Source: CAZBEJ01 sp964521305 (GTDB lineage: Bacteria > Patescibacteriota > Microgenomatia > UBA1406 > GWC2-37-13). Taken from it: 37,746 nucleotides of DNA. Below, piece after piece: positions 15,453-24,503 of this stretch. Under the pieces are notes generated by a model. It did no database searches and was not told the origin of the DNA. It was given only the letters and a program-made list of their open reading frames with translations. A program made the translations under genes and the position numbers. The stretch is taken from positions 1 through 37,746 of the forward strand of contig CAZFQZ010000007.1 in the NCBI GenBank assembly GCA_964521305.1, given 5' to 3'. The stretch's first letter is position 1. Each line of letters begins with the position of its first letter.

Positions 15453-17162
15453 ATGACCATTGTTCCGAAACAATTGCTTTCCCAGTTGGTGAGAAATAAC
15501 GTTCTATCTCAGACAGACGCCGACCATTATGAAGTGCTTTGCTTGCAAAAAAACGTTCCTATCCAGGAATTTTTGGCGGAAACCGCTGTTATAAAACAAA
15601 GTGAAATTATCAAAGCAATGGGTGAAGTATCAGGCGTCCCGTGGGTTGATTTGGCAAATTCGCCTATAGATCCTCAGGCTATCGGATTCGTGTCAGAATC
15701 GATCGGCCGTAAGTATCAGATACTTCCTTATCGGTATGATCAGAAAAAGGACAGTATTTATATTGCAACCACTGAGCCGTTTAACACGTTTATTACAGAT
15801 TTTCTGGAAAAGAAAACGGGAAAACGCATCGTGTTGGCGTTGGCTGACGCACATGAAATTATCAGAAATATTGATCTTTCCTACAGCCATGGTTTGTCTC
15901 CTGAAGTCCGGGATGCGCTGCAGGAATATGGTCCCGTTCCCACCGCAAAAATTGAGAATGCCGCCTCCATGGCTAATGAAGCGCCTATCGCCAAAATCGT
16001 CTCTACCATCCTGGAGTTTGCGGTTAAAAGCAGGGCATCGGATATCCACATCGAACCTCAGGAATCACAAACCAAAGTACGCTACCGGATTGACGGTATT
16101 CTGCATGAAAAACTTGCACTTCCCCGTTCACTGCACGACGCGTTGATTTCCCGGATAAAAATATTGTCCGGGATGAAGATCGACGAACGGCGCATTCCGC
16201 AGGACGGCCGTTTTACGTTCAAAATCGGTGATCAGGAGGTTGATCTTCGTGTGTCAACGCTACCCACGGTGCATGGTGAAAAAGTCGTCATGAGGTTACT
16301 GAAGAAAACCGGCGGAATTCCCTCTCTCATCGAGCTTGGTTTACGCGGTCCACAGCTCAAGGATTTGGAAGAAGCGATTCTCAAACCATACGGTATTATT
16401 CTGGTTACCGGTCCGACCGGATCCGGAAAAACGACGACGCTTTATTCGGTGTTGTCACTGCTCAATAAACAAAGTGTCAACATTTCTACGTTGGAAGACC
16501 CTGTAGAGTATCAATTGACCGGTATTAATCAGGTGCAGGTAAATCCGCAAGCAGGCTTGACGTTTGCAAACGGGTTGCGCGCATTCCTTCGGCAGGACCC
16601 GAACATTATTCTGGTAGGAGAAATCCGTGACGGCGAGACAACTCAGCTGGCAATACAGGCGGCTCTTACCGGTCATTTGGTATTCTCAACTCTGCATACC
16701 AATGATTCGGCGACGGCAATCCCCCGACTGATCGACTTGGGTGCCGAACCGTTCCTGATCGCTTCTGTCATGAACGCTACTATGGCCCAGAGAATTTGCC
16801 GAAGAGTTTGCGCCTATTGCAAAACAGATTACGAACCTCCCCAGGAAATTCAGCAATCGATCCGCCAGGTGCTCGGCGATTTGCTGCCGAAAAAATATCA
16901 GGGAGAAGCTGCTATAAAGCTTTCCAAAGGCCAGGGGTGTAATGAGTGTAATAACACGGGCTATTATGGACGTATAGCCATTTTTGAGGTATTGAAAATA
17001 TCTCCGGCAATCAATAAAATGATTTTACAGGAGAGCGCTGCAAAAGAGATCGAGGCGCAGGCAAGAAAGGAAGGAATGATCCTGATGAAGCAGGACGGAT
17101 ATCTGAAGGCGCTGGATGGCATTACAACCATTGAGGAGGTATTGCGGGTCGCTGAAATTTAG
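15453..17162 (+). CDS. pilB: Type IV pilus extension ATPase PilB/GspE
   Basis: The 569-residue hexameric ATPase drives pilus extension from the cytoplasm. An MshEN/N1-type domain covers about residues 1-150, then the C-terminal motor: Walker A GPTGSGKT at 320-327, Asp box and Walker B (ILVGEIRDGE, Glu about 390), His box (TGHLVFSTLHTND). A tetracysteine zinc site (Cys449, 453/456 and Cys496, 499) separates PilB/GspE from PilT. First gene of the pilB-pilT-pilC unit, divergent from the holB-prepilin-pilMNO operon. Confidence 0.96.
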   Translation: MTIVPKQLLSQLVRNNVLSQTDADHYEVLCLQKNVPIQEFLAETAVIKQSEIIKAMGEVSGVPWVDLANSPIDPQAIGFVSESIGRKYQILPYRYDQKKDSIYIATTEPFNTFITDFLEKKTGKRIVLALADAHEIIRNIDLSYSHGLSPEVRDALQEYGPVPTAKIENAASMANEAPIAKIVSTILEFAVKSRASDIHIEPQESQTKVRYRIDGILHEKLALPRSLHDALISRIKILSGMKIDERRIPQDGRFTFKIGDQEVDLRVSTLPTVHGEKVVMRLLKKTGGIPSLIELGLRGPQLKDLEEAILKPYGIILVTGPTGSGKTTTLYSVLSLLNKQSVNISTLEDPVEYQLTGINQVQVNPQAGLTFANGLRAFLRQDPNIILVGEIRDGETTQLAIQAALTGHLVFSTLHTNDSATAIPRLIDLGAEPFLIASVMNATMAQRICRRVCAYCKTDYEPPQEIQQSIRQVLGDLLPKKYQGEAAIKLSKGQGCNECNNTGYYGRIAIFEVLKISPAINKMILQESAAKEIEAQARKEGMILMKQDGYLKALDGITTIEEVLRVAEI

Positions 17163-17194
17163 ACTTATAAGTTGTATAAGACCTATTTAGTCCT

Positions 17195-18247
17195 ATGGAC
17201 ATATCAGAATTATTGCAGGTAACAATTGACCAAAAAGCTTCGGATTTACATCTCGTGGAAGGATATTATCCGACCCTGCGTATAAACGGAAATCTGCATC
17301 CGTTAACGTCATTTTCCGTTCTGACGAAAGAGATGAGTCAATCGCTGATTTTTTCCATTCTCAATGCTGATCAAAAGGAAAACTTTCTTGCCAATTATGA
17401 GATTGATATCGGGTATGCATTCCAGCAAAGCAGATTCCGCGTCAACGTTTATTATGCCCAAACTGCCGTATGTGCGTCATTCAGATATATCCCAAACGTC
17501 ATCAAAACATTGGAAGAACTTGATTTGCCGCTTTCACTCGAAGAATGCGTTGATCTGCGGCAGGGGCTGGTATTGCTGACCGGACCGACCGGCATGGGCA
17601 AGTCGACTACATTGGCAGCGCTGGTCAATAAAATAAACCAGAATTATGCCAAACACATCATAACGATTGAAGATCCGGTGGAGTTTATCTATCCGAAAGC
17701 TAAATCCATCATATCGCAGCGGCAGCTGCAGGAAGATACATTGGCCTGGGATATGGCTTTGCGATCTGCGTTGCGCGAGGATCCGGACGTCATTCTGGTC
17801 GGTGAGATGCGCGACCATGAAACTACTCAACTGGTATTGACGGCTGCGGAAACCGGTCACCTGGTATTTTCGACTCTGCATACCAACTCCACTGCGGAAT
17901 CGATCAACAGGATTATTGACATATTCCCCTCGAACCAGCAGAATCAGGTGAGAAACCAACTGTCGTCTGTTTTGAAATTAGTGGTGGCGCAGCGGCTGCT
18001 GCCCGAAATTACCGGAACAAAACTTATTCCGGCCGTAGAGATCCTCAAAAATAACTTTCCCATTGCCGAAAACATCCGCGAAGGGAAAATTCATCTTATC
18101 AATAATATTCTCGAAACCTCAGAATCGGACGGATGTATGTTGTTCGAAAAATATCTGGTGAATTTGTACCGTGCCGGCAGGATATCCCGCGAGACCACCT
18201 TGACATATGCGATCAGGAAAGCGGAAATAGAAAGATTCATTAAATAG
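17195..18247 (+). CDS. pilT: Type IV pilus retraction ATPase PilT
   Basis: The 350-residue ATPase powers pilus retraction, needed for twitching and for DNA uptake. It has an N-terminal PAS-like domain (SDLHLVEGYYPTLRINGNL), Walker A GPTGMGKS at 130-137 (Met in the place where Ser is most common), Asp box ITIEDPVEF, Walker B VILVGEMRDHET and His box TGHLVFSTLHTN. The zinc tetracysteine of PilB is absent, as expected. It lies 32 bp after pilB and 1 bp before pilC. Confidence 0.94.
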   Translation: MDISELLQVTIDQKASDLHLVEGYYPTLRINGNLHPLTSFSVLTKEMSQSLIFSILNADQKENFLANYEIDIGYAFQQSRFRVNVYYAQTAVCASFRYIPNVIKTLEELDLPLSLEECVDLRQGLVLLTGPTGMGKSTTLAALVNKINQNYAKHIITIEDPVEFIYPKAKSIISQRQLQEDTLAWDMALRSALREDPDVILVGEMRDHETTQLVLTAAETGHLVFSTLHTNSTAESINRIIDIFPSNQQNQVRNQLSSVLKLVVAQRLLPEITGTKLIPAVEILKNNFPIAENIREGKIHLINNILETSESDGCMLFEKYLVNLYRAGRISRETTLTYAIRKAEIERFIK

Positions 18248-18248
18248 C

Positions 18249-19451
18249 ATGAGATATAAATACAAGGCGCTCAAGGACAATAAGATATACAGCAAGGTTA
18301 TCGAGGCGGAGGAAGAAAAAAATGTCATCGATTATCTGCGCAACAAAGGATTCTTTCCAATCTGGGTAAAGAAAGATCAACAAAATGACATAGGATTTTT
18401 CGATGCTTTTTTTAACAAACTGTCGTTTAATGACGTCGTTGATTTTACGAGACAGGTGGCTATTATGCTCAACGCCGGATTGACGTTGGTTGATGCGCTT
18501 AGCATTCTGAAAAAGCAGGTTACCAAGCCTGCGGTTCAGAAACTGATCAACGATGTTGATGCCGAAATCAAAGCGGGTAGCCCGTTGTCTGCGGCGCTCC
18601 GCAAATATCCCAATATTTTTTCCAACCTGTATATCGCATTGGTTCAATCAGGTGAAGCATCAGGTAAACTGAGCGATATATTGTTAAAACTATCCGACAA
18701 CCTTGAGAAAGAACGTGAATTCAAGGGAAAAATGAAAGGCGCATTGATCTATCCGGTGATTGTTATTACCGCAATGATTGGCGTCATGTTTATCATGATC
18801 ACATTCGTTATTCCGAAACTTCTGGGTTTGTATAAGGATTTTAATATTCAATTGCCGTTCACAACGCAAATACTGATCGCGGTGTCTGATTTCAGTTCGA
18901 AATTCTGGCCGGTTATTATACTTAGCGTGGCCGGAGGCATTACGCTTTTCAAACGGTATATTAGCACAAAGGCGGGAAAGCGCAGTTTCGATTCCTTTCT
19001 TCTCAAACTGCCGGTATTCGGCAATATTATCAAAATATCCGCATTGGTCGATGCAACAAGAACATTATCTATTCTGATCGGCGCAGGCGTTTCTATCCTT
19101 GAAGCATTGACCATTATAGAGGATACGACCGATAACATTGTATACCAGGATGCGTTCAAGGAAATAAAGAAAAAAGTCGAAAAAGGAGAATCGCTGGGTC
19201 TGTCTTTGGAACAGGCTGAGATTTTTCCGCCGATTCTCGTACAGATGGCCCGCGTTGGTGAACAAACAGGGCACCTTGACGACACGTTGATGCGTATGTC
19301 GCGTTACTTTGAAATGGAATCAGAGTTGGCGGTAAAGGCAATGACTACCTTGATAGAGCCCGCAATCCTGGTGGTGCTGGGTTTGGGTGTGGGATTCCTT
19401 GTCCTTTCGGTGATCACGCCAATCTATAACCTGACGAGCTCATTCCAGTAA
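18249..19451 (+). CDS. pilC: Type IV pilus inner membrane platform protein PilC/GspF
   Basis: The 400-residue protein has the two repeated GspF domains, each with FTRQVAIMLNAGL-like (about residues 58-72) and LSILIGAGVSILEAL-like (about 275-290) starts, and three transmembrane segments (about 165-190, 215-235, 370-395). It is the platform on which PilB and PilT act. The start ATG follows the pilT stop by 1 bp. The stop is 11 bp from the convergent recG stop; I see no terminator hairpin between them. Confidence 0.95.
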   Translation: MRYKYKALKDNKIYSKVIEAEEEKNVIDYLRNKGFFPIWVKKDQQNDIGFFDAFFNKLSFNDVVDFTRQVAIMLNAGLTLVDALSILKKQVTKPAVQKLINDVDAEIKAGSPLSAALRKYPNIFSNLYIALVQSGEASGKLSDILLKLSDNLEKEREFKGKMKGALIYPVIVITAMIGVMFIMITFVIPKLLGLYKDFNIQLPFTTQILIAVSDFSSKFWPVIILSVAGGITLFKRYISTKAGKRSFDSFLLKLPVFGNIIKISALVDATRTLSILIGAGVSILEALTIIEDTTDNIVYQDAFKEIKKKVEKGESLGLSLEQAEIFPPILVQMARVGEQTGHLDDTLMRMSRYFEMESELAVKAMTTLIEPAILVVLGLGVGFLVLSVITPIYNLTSSFQ

Positions 19452-19462
19452 GAAATGGTGAT

Positions 19463-21517
19463 TTAATTCCTTGCAATTTGTCCGATTTTATACAGCTCGA
19501 TTCTCTGCTGTAAGGGTGGAACATCCTTCAGTCGGTATGATTCTACGAATCTGTCAACGGCATTCTTCGTATCTTCTATCAATTGGTAGTCGCTGAATGA
19601 CGCAATTTTCAAATCTTCGAAACCGTGTTGCATGGTTCCGTATATGGTTCCCGGCCCGCGCAATTCCACGTCTTTTTGTGCCAACTCGCTGCCGTTCGTT
19701 GTTTTTGCGAAATATTGCAGCCGTCCTGTGATGTTATCGTTTGCCTGTTCTGAAAAAACGTAGCAATAGGATTGCCTGCTTCCCCTGCCGATCCTGCCCC
19801 GCAATTGGTGAAGTTGGGCGAGTCCGAACCGTTCCGCTCCTTCGATGATCATAATTGAAGCGTTGGGAATGTCAACGCCTACCTCAACTACCGGCGTAGC
19901 GACGAGTATGTCATACGTGCCGTTTTTAAAATCAGCCATGGTTTTGTTTTTTTCCTTGCTCGTCAATCTTCCATGAACAAGCCCCAGTTTATATGTCGGA
20001 AAAATCTTTGTTTCTAAAAATACGAATTCCTTGGTTGCCGCCTTGATCGATTGCAAAGATTCTTTTTCCGACTCTTCAATTAAAGGGCAGATGATGAATG
20101 CTTGGGTTTTGTATGTATCGATTTGCTGTTTAATCCACTCGTAACAAGCGGAACGTTTTTCTTTTGGAACGTAGAACGTCTTTACCGGGATTCTTCCGAC
20201 AGGCATTTCATCGATCACGCTCATGTCCAAATTATGATACAACGTCAACACGACCGTCCGCGGAATCGGCGTTGCCGTCATGCTGAGAACATGGGGATTC
20301 ATTCCTTTGTTTTTCAACTCTGCCCGTTGCGCAACTCCAAATCTATGCTGTTCGTCAATGACCACGAAACCGACATTGCTAAAGGAGACGTTTTTCTGAA
20401 TGACCGCATGTGTACCGATAATGATGTTGGCGCGTTCAAGCTCATTTTTCAATGGTTTCGACGTGCCCGTAAGGAGAACAATGTTCGGTCCTCCCTTTGC
20501 ACTGAATACCCGCTTGAATGTCTCGAAATGCTGCTGGGCCAGGATTTCGGTCGGCGCCATGAGTATTGACTGGTAACCGTTGAGGTAAGTAATATAGCAT
20601 CCGATTGCGGCAACTACCGTTTTACCCGATCCGACTTCACCCTGCAGAAACCTGTTCATCGGCCTTACTCTGCTCAAGTCCTCCATAATCTCCTTGATTA
20701 CCCGTTCCTGTGCATTAGTTAGCGCAAACGCAAGCGAATCGATCAGTGCATGTACGTCCCCGGCGTATCGGTCCACATCGAACCGTTTTATCGTAGTTTC
20801 CTGCTCCCACTCTTTTCTTACGTAGAGGGATGCGAGCTGAAGGATGAATAATTCATCAAACGCCAACCGCCGACGGGCTGCGTTTTTTAATTCTTCGGAC
20901 TCGGGAAAGTGTATACTTATATATGCTTGCGCTTCATCCATAAGATGGTAGGTTTCGCGCAGTTTCTCCGGCAGAATTTCCCCTATGTCCTGAGGAGATA
21001 CGTCTCGTATGATATTCCAGAGTTTTTCACGGATCGTTTTCGAGGAAAGTCCCCGAATTTCCGAATAGACGGGTACGAGGCGCGCCGTATGATGGAGGTG
21101 GGAAATGTCCTGATCGGTTACGATTTCGTATTCCTTTGGGTTCATACCGAGCTGTTTGCCGAACTGCTTCACTTCTCCGGCGACGCTAAGCATGGTCCCT
21201 TTTTTCAGGAGGGTGAGGAAATACGGTTGATTGTACCAGTATAATTGCAGCGTTCCGGTCCCGTCTTCCATCGTAAACTTTTGGATGCGCATGCCGGTAC
21301 GGGCTATCTGGTATTGTGCATCAGTGATCGTTCCGATGACCGTGATGGTTTCGCCGTGGCGGATGGTATTGATTTTAGATACCCGCGCATAATTTTCATA
21401 GCGGAAGGGGAAATAATTCAGCAAATCCCAGCAGGTATTGATATTGATGGATTTTAATCGCCGTATGGTATTGATGCTGGTGTGAGACAGGGACTCAATG
21501 GGATTGTTGAGGAACAT
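19463..21517 (-). CDS. recG: ATP-dependent DNA helicase RecG
   Basis: The 684-residue helicase reverses stalled replication forks and processes Holliday junctions. Visible motifs in order: a wedge/OB-fold region (about residues 50-160), Walker A GEVGSGKTVVAAIG (about 290), IIIGTHAVIQ, the RecG-specific DEQHRFGVAQR, SMTATPIPRT, VGVDIPNASIMII and QLRGRIGRGSRQSYCY. Length matches the family (E. coli 693). No clear -10 box is near the start. Confidence 0.96.
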   Translation of the reverse strand: MFLNNPIESLSHTSINTIRRLKSININTCWDLLNYFPFRYENYARVSKINTIRHGETITVIGTITDAQYQIARTGMRIQKFTMEDGTGTLQLYWYNQPYFLTLLKKGTMLSVAGEVKQFGKQLGMNPKEYEIVTDQDISHLHHTARLVPVYSEIRGLSSKTIREKLWNIIRDVSPQDIGEILPEKLRETYHLMDEAQAYISIHFPESEELKNAARRRLAFDELFILQLASLYVRKEWEQETTIKRFDVDRYAGDVHALIDSLAFALTNAQERVIKEIMEDLSRVRPMNRFLQGEVGSGKTVVAAIGCYITYLNGYQSILMAPTEILAQQHFETFKRVFSAKGGPNIVLLTGTSKPLKNELERANIIIGTHAVIQKNVSFSNVGFVVIDEQHRFGVAQRAELKNKGMNPHVLSMTATPIPRTVVLTLYHNLDMSVIDEMPVGRIPVKTFYVPKEKRSACYEWIKQQIDTYKTQAFIICPLIEESEKESLQSIKAATKEFVFLETKIFPTYKLGLVHGRLTSKEKNKTMADFKNGTYDILVATPVVEVGVDIPNASIMIIEGAERFGLAQLHQLRGRIGRGSRQSYCYVFSEQANDNITGRLQYFAKTTNGSELAQKDVELRGPGTIYGTMQHGFEDLKIASFSDYQLIEDTKNAVDRFVESYRLKDVPPLQQRIELYKIGQIARN

Positions 21518-21663
21518 GAATGAATTGCTTCGGTTATCTGTTCTCCGTTTTCGGTTTTCCGAATTTGGTTTGCCGGTGGTCGATTGATCGGTTTGAAACA
21601 GATTAACAGAAAACCATCATACTATTATCTGACCACTGACAACCGAAAACTGATAACTGAAAT
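21518..21663. repeat. Non-coding spacer with a long imperfect inverted repeat
   Basis: The arms are about 21535-21558 and 21641-21660. The reverse complement of the left arm shares AACCGAAAAC and then GATAAC with the right arm; the left arm has extra bases between them. The loop is about 80 nt. There is no U-run after it, so it is not an obvious terminator. It could be a decayed miniature element or a leader structure. Confidence 0.35.
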
Positions 21664-21795
21664 TTACCGTAAAAACAATAACGGCGCCAACGATGATGCG
21701 ATCAGAAGGATAGATGATATGATCACGATGACTTTCCAGATTGTTTCATGTTTCAGATGAAATCGTGCCATACTGTTTGCGATTTTTCTGTTCAT
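21664..21795 (-). CDS. Small single-pass membrane protein of unknown function
   Basis: A 43-residue ORF: basic head (MNRKIANSMARFHLKHETIWK), one hydrophobic helix (about residues 22-41) and a short tail FLR. The charge pattern fits an N-in single-pass membrane protein. A longer frame starting within the opposing PBP gene exists but is unlikely. The minus-strand sequence TATTATAC ends 8 nt before this ATG, the same kind of leaderless promoter seen at other genes here. It is divergent from the penicillin-binding protein gene. I do not recognise a family. Confidence 0.5.
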   Translation of the reverse strand: MNRKIANSMARFHLKHETIWKVIVIISSILLIASSLAPLLFLR

Positions 21796-21804
21796 TATAA
21801 CAGG

Positions 21805-21819
21805 TATAATAATTATAAT
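21805..21819 (+). promoter_or_regulatory. Tandem TATAAT boxes before the class A PBP gene
   Basis: TATAAT occurs at 21805-21810 and again at 21814-21819; the second is 7 nt before the ATG at 21827. On the opposite strand the same AT-rich stretch supplies a possible -10 for the 43-residue ORF. Confidence 0.45.
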
Positions 21820-21826
21820 ACAATAT

Positions 21827-24385
21827 ATGTACTTACCCAGAAGAACGCGGGTCCAACGCCAGCAACTTAAACAAAAGCTTTTGTTGTATGGGTTGGTTTT
21901 TGCCGTTGTCACGACCATTGTCGGATTTGTCGTATCATTTGGGTTATTCGCCTGGTATGCACGGGATCTTCCTTCGCCGACCAAACTTTCCCAAAACAAT
22001 AATTATTCGACGGTTTTTTACGACAGAGACGGAAAAATCCTCTATGAAATGTATAAAGACAAAAACAGGATGCCGGTAACCGCAGATGAAGTGCCAAAAT
22101 ATCTGAAAGAGGCGACCATATCCATTGAGGATAAAAATTTCTATAACCACGGTGCCATTTCGGAAGCAGGCATCTTGAGAAGTATTCTCAGCATTATTTT
22201 TCGAGGCCAGGTAGAAGGAGGTTCTACGTTAACGCAACAGTTGATAAAAAACGTGCTTCTGGATTCGGGAAGAAATATCTCGCGTAAGATTAAGGAAGCG
22301 ATTTTGGCCTATGAAGCGGAGAGAAAATACACGAAAGACCAGATCCTTTTGATGTATTTGAACGAGGCACCGTATGGCGGCATATACTGGGGTGTCGGTA
22401 CTGCATCGTTGGCCTATTTCGGCAAGCCGGTGCAAGATTTGGACCTGGTCGAATCCGCGATTCTTGCCGGATTACCTCAGAGTCCGAGTCAATATTCGCC
22501 GTTTATCGGCGTCAAAGATGCGTGGAAGGGGAGAACCAAGGATGTGTTGAGACGCATGCGCGAAGACGGATATATAACGAGCTCGCGAGAGAAATCAGCA
22601 GATGACAGCCTGAATTCCGTCCAGTTCGTGGCGCCGAAACTCGCAATCCAGGCACCTCATTTCGTTTTTTATGTCAAGGATCTCATAGAAAAAGAATACG
22701 GCGCAAAAATATTTGACAATGGGTTAAAAGTAAAGACGACGCTATCCCTGGACACGCAGAATGCCGTGCAGAATATCGTAAAAAACGAAATCGGGAAATT
22801 GACCGTATATCACGCGACAAACGGAGCGGTTGTCATTCTCGATTCGCAGACCGGTGAAATTCTTGCCATGGTCGGCTCCTATGATTATAATGACCCGAAA
22901 TTCGGCAATTACAACGCCGCCATCGCCGACCGGCAGCCGGGTTCTACGGTCAAACCAATCACCTATTCCCTGGCATTCAAGAAAGGGTACACTGCGGCGA
23001 CAACGCTCATGGATGTCAAGACGGTTTTCCCCAACCAGGGCGGTAAGGATTATGTCCCGGTGAATTACGACGGTAAATACCATGGTCCGATCCAGTTGCG
23101 GTTTGCCCTGGGAAACTCGATCAACATCATTGCGGTTAAGCTTTTGGCTATGGTCGGCATCAGGGATTTTCTCCAGCAGGCGTCAGATATGGGGTTGACG
23201 GGATTTGTGCCGACCGACGCCAACATGAACAAATACGGCCTGGCAGTAACACTGGGTGGCGGCGATACCACGCTGTTACAGATGACATCCGCCTATTCGA
23301 TTTTTGCTGATGCCGGGATAAAACACGATACGTCGGCGATTTCCGAAATAGACGACGCCAACGGGAAAGTGATTTACAAAAGCGTCAACAGCAATCCCAG
23401 GCGCATTATTTCTCCGGAGGTATCATTCCTCATTTCCCACATCCTTTCCGATAATAACGCACGGACTATGGAGTTCGGCCCCAATTCATATCTGAATGTT
23501 CCGGGCAGAACAGTTGCGGTGAAAACAGGTACGACTGATGACAAGCGCGATAACTGGGCGATCGGATTCACAAAAGATATTACCGTCGGCGTTTGGGTAG
23601 GCAACAATGACAACTCTCCCATGAATCAGCAGATCGCATCGGGAGAAACAGGGGCTTCCCCTATTTTCTACCGGATCATGACTACGCTTCTTTCACCGGG
23701 AAAAGACCATCCGGAGTATGGTGATGGCATCATGGACAAGCCGGAAGACGTAAAGGCGTTAACCATCGACGCCTATTTGGGGGGGTTGCCGAAAGACGGA
23801 TATCCAACCAGAAGCGAATATTTTATCGACGGCACACAGCCTAAGGATATTTCACCGGATTACAAGACATTAAAGATATCGAGGTCCGACAGCAAGCTTG
23901 CCAACCAGGTCCAGATACAGACAGGTAATTACGATTCGAAGGATTTCATCCAGATAGCAGAAGACGATCCCGTATCGACTGATGGCCAGAATCGCTGGCA
24001 GCAGGCGATCAACGATTGGGAAAACCAGCAAGCTGACCCGAAATTCCACCCGCCGGTCGATGTGTCGAATGACAATGTAAACTCGGTTCTCATTTCGTTC
24101 AAGTCACCGGGCGATAAATCGACCGTATCGTCAGGTAACGTCCAGGTACAGGCGAAGATTACCGCTAACGCATCGCTTAAGGATCTCTGGATCTACTTGA
24201 ACGGTAACGAAATCAGGCATTATACCGACGACCATAAAGACGTGAACGAAGTATTATCACTGTCCGACGGCGTATATGCGCTGAAAATAAAAGCGGTGGA
24301 TAGTAACAATAATTCGGCAGATTCTACCGTCCAGTTCGGAGTGAATAAACCGTGGGATTCAATATCGCCTACGTCAAACCCGTAG
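21827..24385 (+). CDS. Class A penicillin-binding protein (PBP1A-like)
   Basis: The 852-residue bifunctional enzyme polymerises and cross-links peptidoglycan outside the membrane. After one transmembrane helix (about residues 22-46) comes the GT51 transglycosylase domain with EDKNFYNHGA (catalytic Glu101) and GGSTLTQQLIKN. The transpeptidase has STVK (Ser373, Lys376), SIN and KTGT (566-569). The last ~130 residues form an Ig-like/Big-type beta domain (SVLISFKSPGDKSTVSSGN... GVYALKIKAVDSNNNSADST), absent from the standard enzyme. Presence of an active-looking PBP shows the cell makes its own peptidoglycan, in line with mreB and the two lysozyme-like genes. Confidence 0.94.
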   Translation: MYLPRRTRVQRQQLKQKLLLYGLVFAVVTTIVGFVVSFGLFAWYARDLPSPTKLSQNNNYSTVFYDRDGKILYEMYKDKNRMPVTADEVPKYLKEATISIEDKNFYNHGAISEAGILRSILSIIFRGQVEGGSTLTQQLIKNVLLDSGRNISRKIKEAILAYEAERKYTKDQILLMYLNEAPYGGIYWGVGTASLAYFGKPVQDLDLVESAILAGLPQSPSQYSPFIGVKDAWKGRTKDVLRRMREDGYITSSREKSADDSLNSVQFVAPKLAIQAPHFVFYVKDLIEKEYGAKIFDNGLKVKTTLSLDTQNAVQNIVKNEIGKLTVYHATNGAVVILDSQTGEILAMVGSYDYNDPKFGNYNAAIADRQPGSTVKPITYSLAFKKGYTAATTLMDVKTVFPNQGGKDYVPVNYDGKYHGPIQLRFALGNSINIIAVKLLAMVGIRDFLQQASDMGLTGFVPTDANMNKYGLAVTLGGGDTTLLQMTSAYSIFADAGIKHDTSAISEIDDANGKVIYKSVNSNPRRIISPEVSFLISHILSDNNARTMEFGPNSYLNVPGRTVAVKTGTTDDKRDNWAIGFTKDITVGVWVGNNDNSPMNQQIASGETGASPIFYRIMTTLLSPGKDHPEYGDGIMDKPEDVKALTIDAYLGGLPKDGYPTRSEYFIDGTQPKDISPDYKTLKISRSDSKLANQVQIQTGNYDSKDFIQIAEDDPVSTDGQNRWQQAINDWENQQADPKFHPPVDVSNDNVNSVLISFKSPGDKSTVSSGNVQVQAKITANASLKDLWIYLNGNEIRHYTDDHKDVNEVLSLSDGVYALKIKAVDSNNNSADSTVQFGVNKPWDSISPTSNP

Positions 24386-24503
24386 CGCAATCTTCCAGAC
24401 GAGCTTCTCAAACTAAACACATTTTCTCTATTCCTTCAGCAGATATCATTGGTCAATAAGCGAGAAAAAGCGAAGATTTGATTGCTATGATAATCTTGAT
24501 AGA

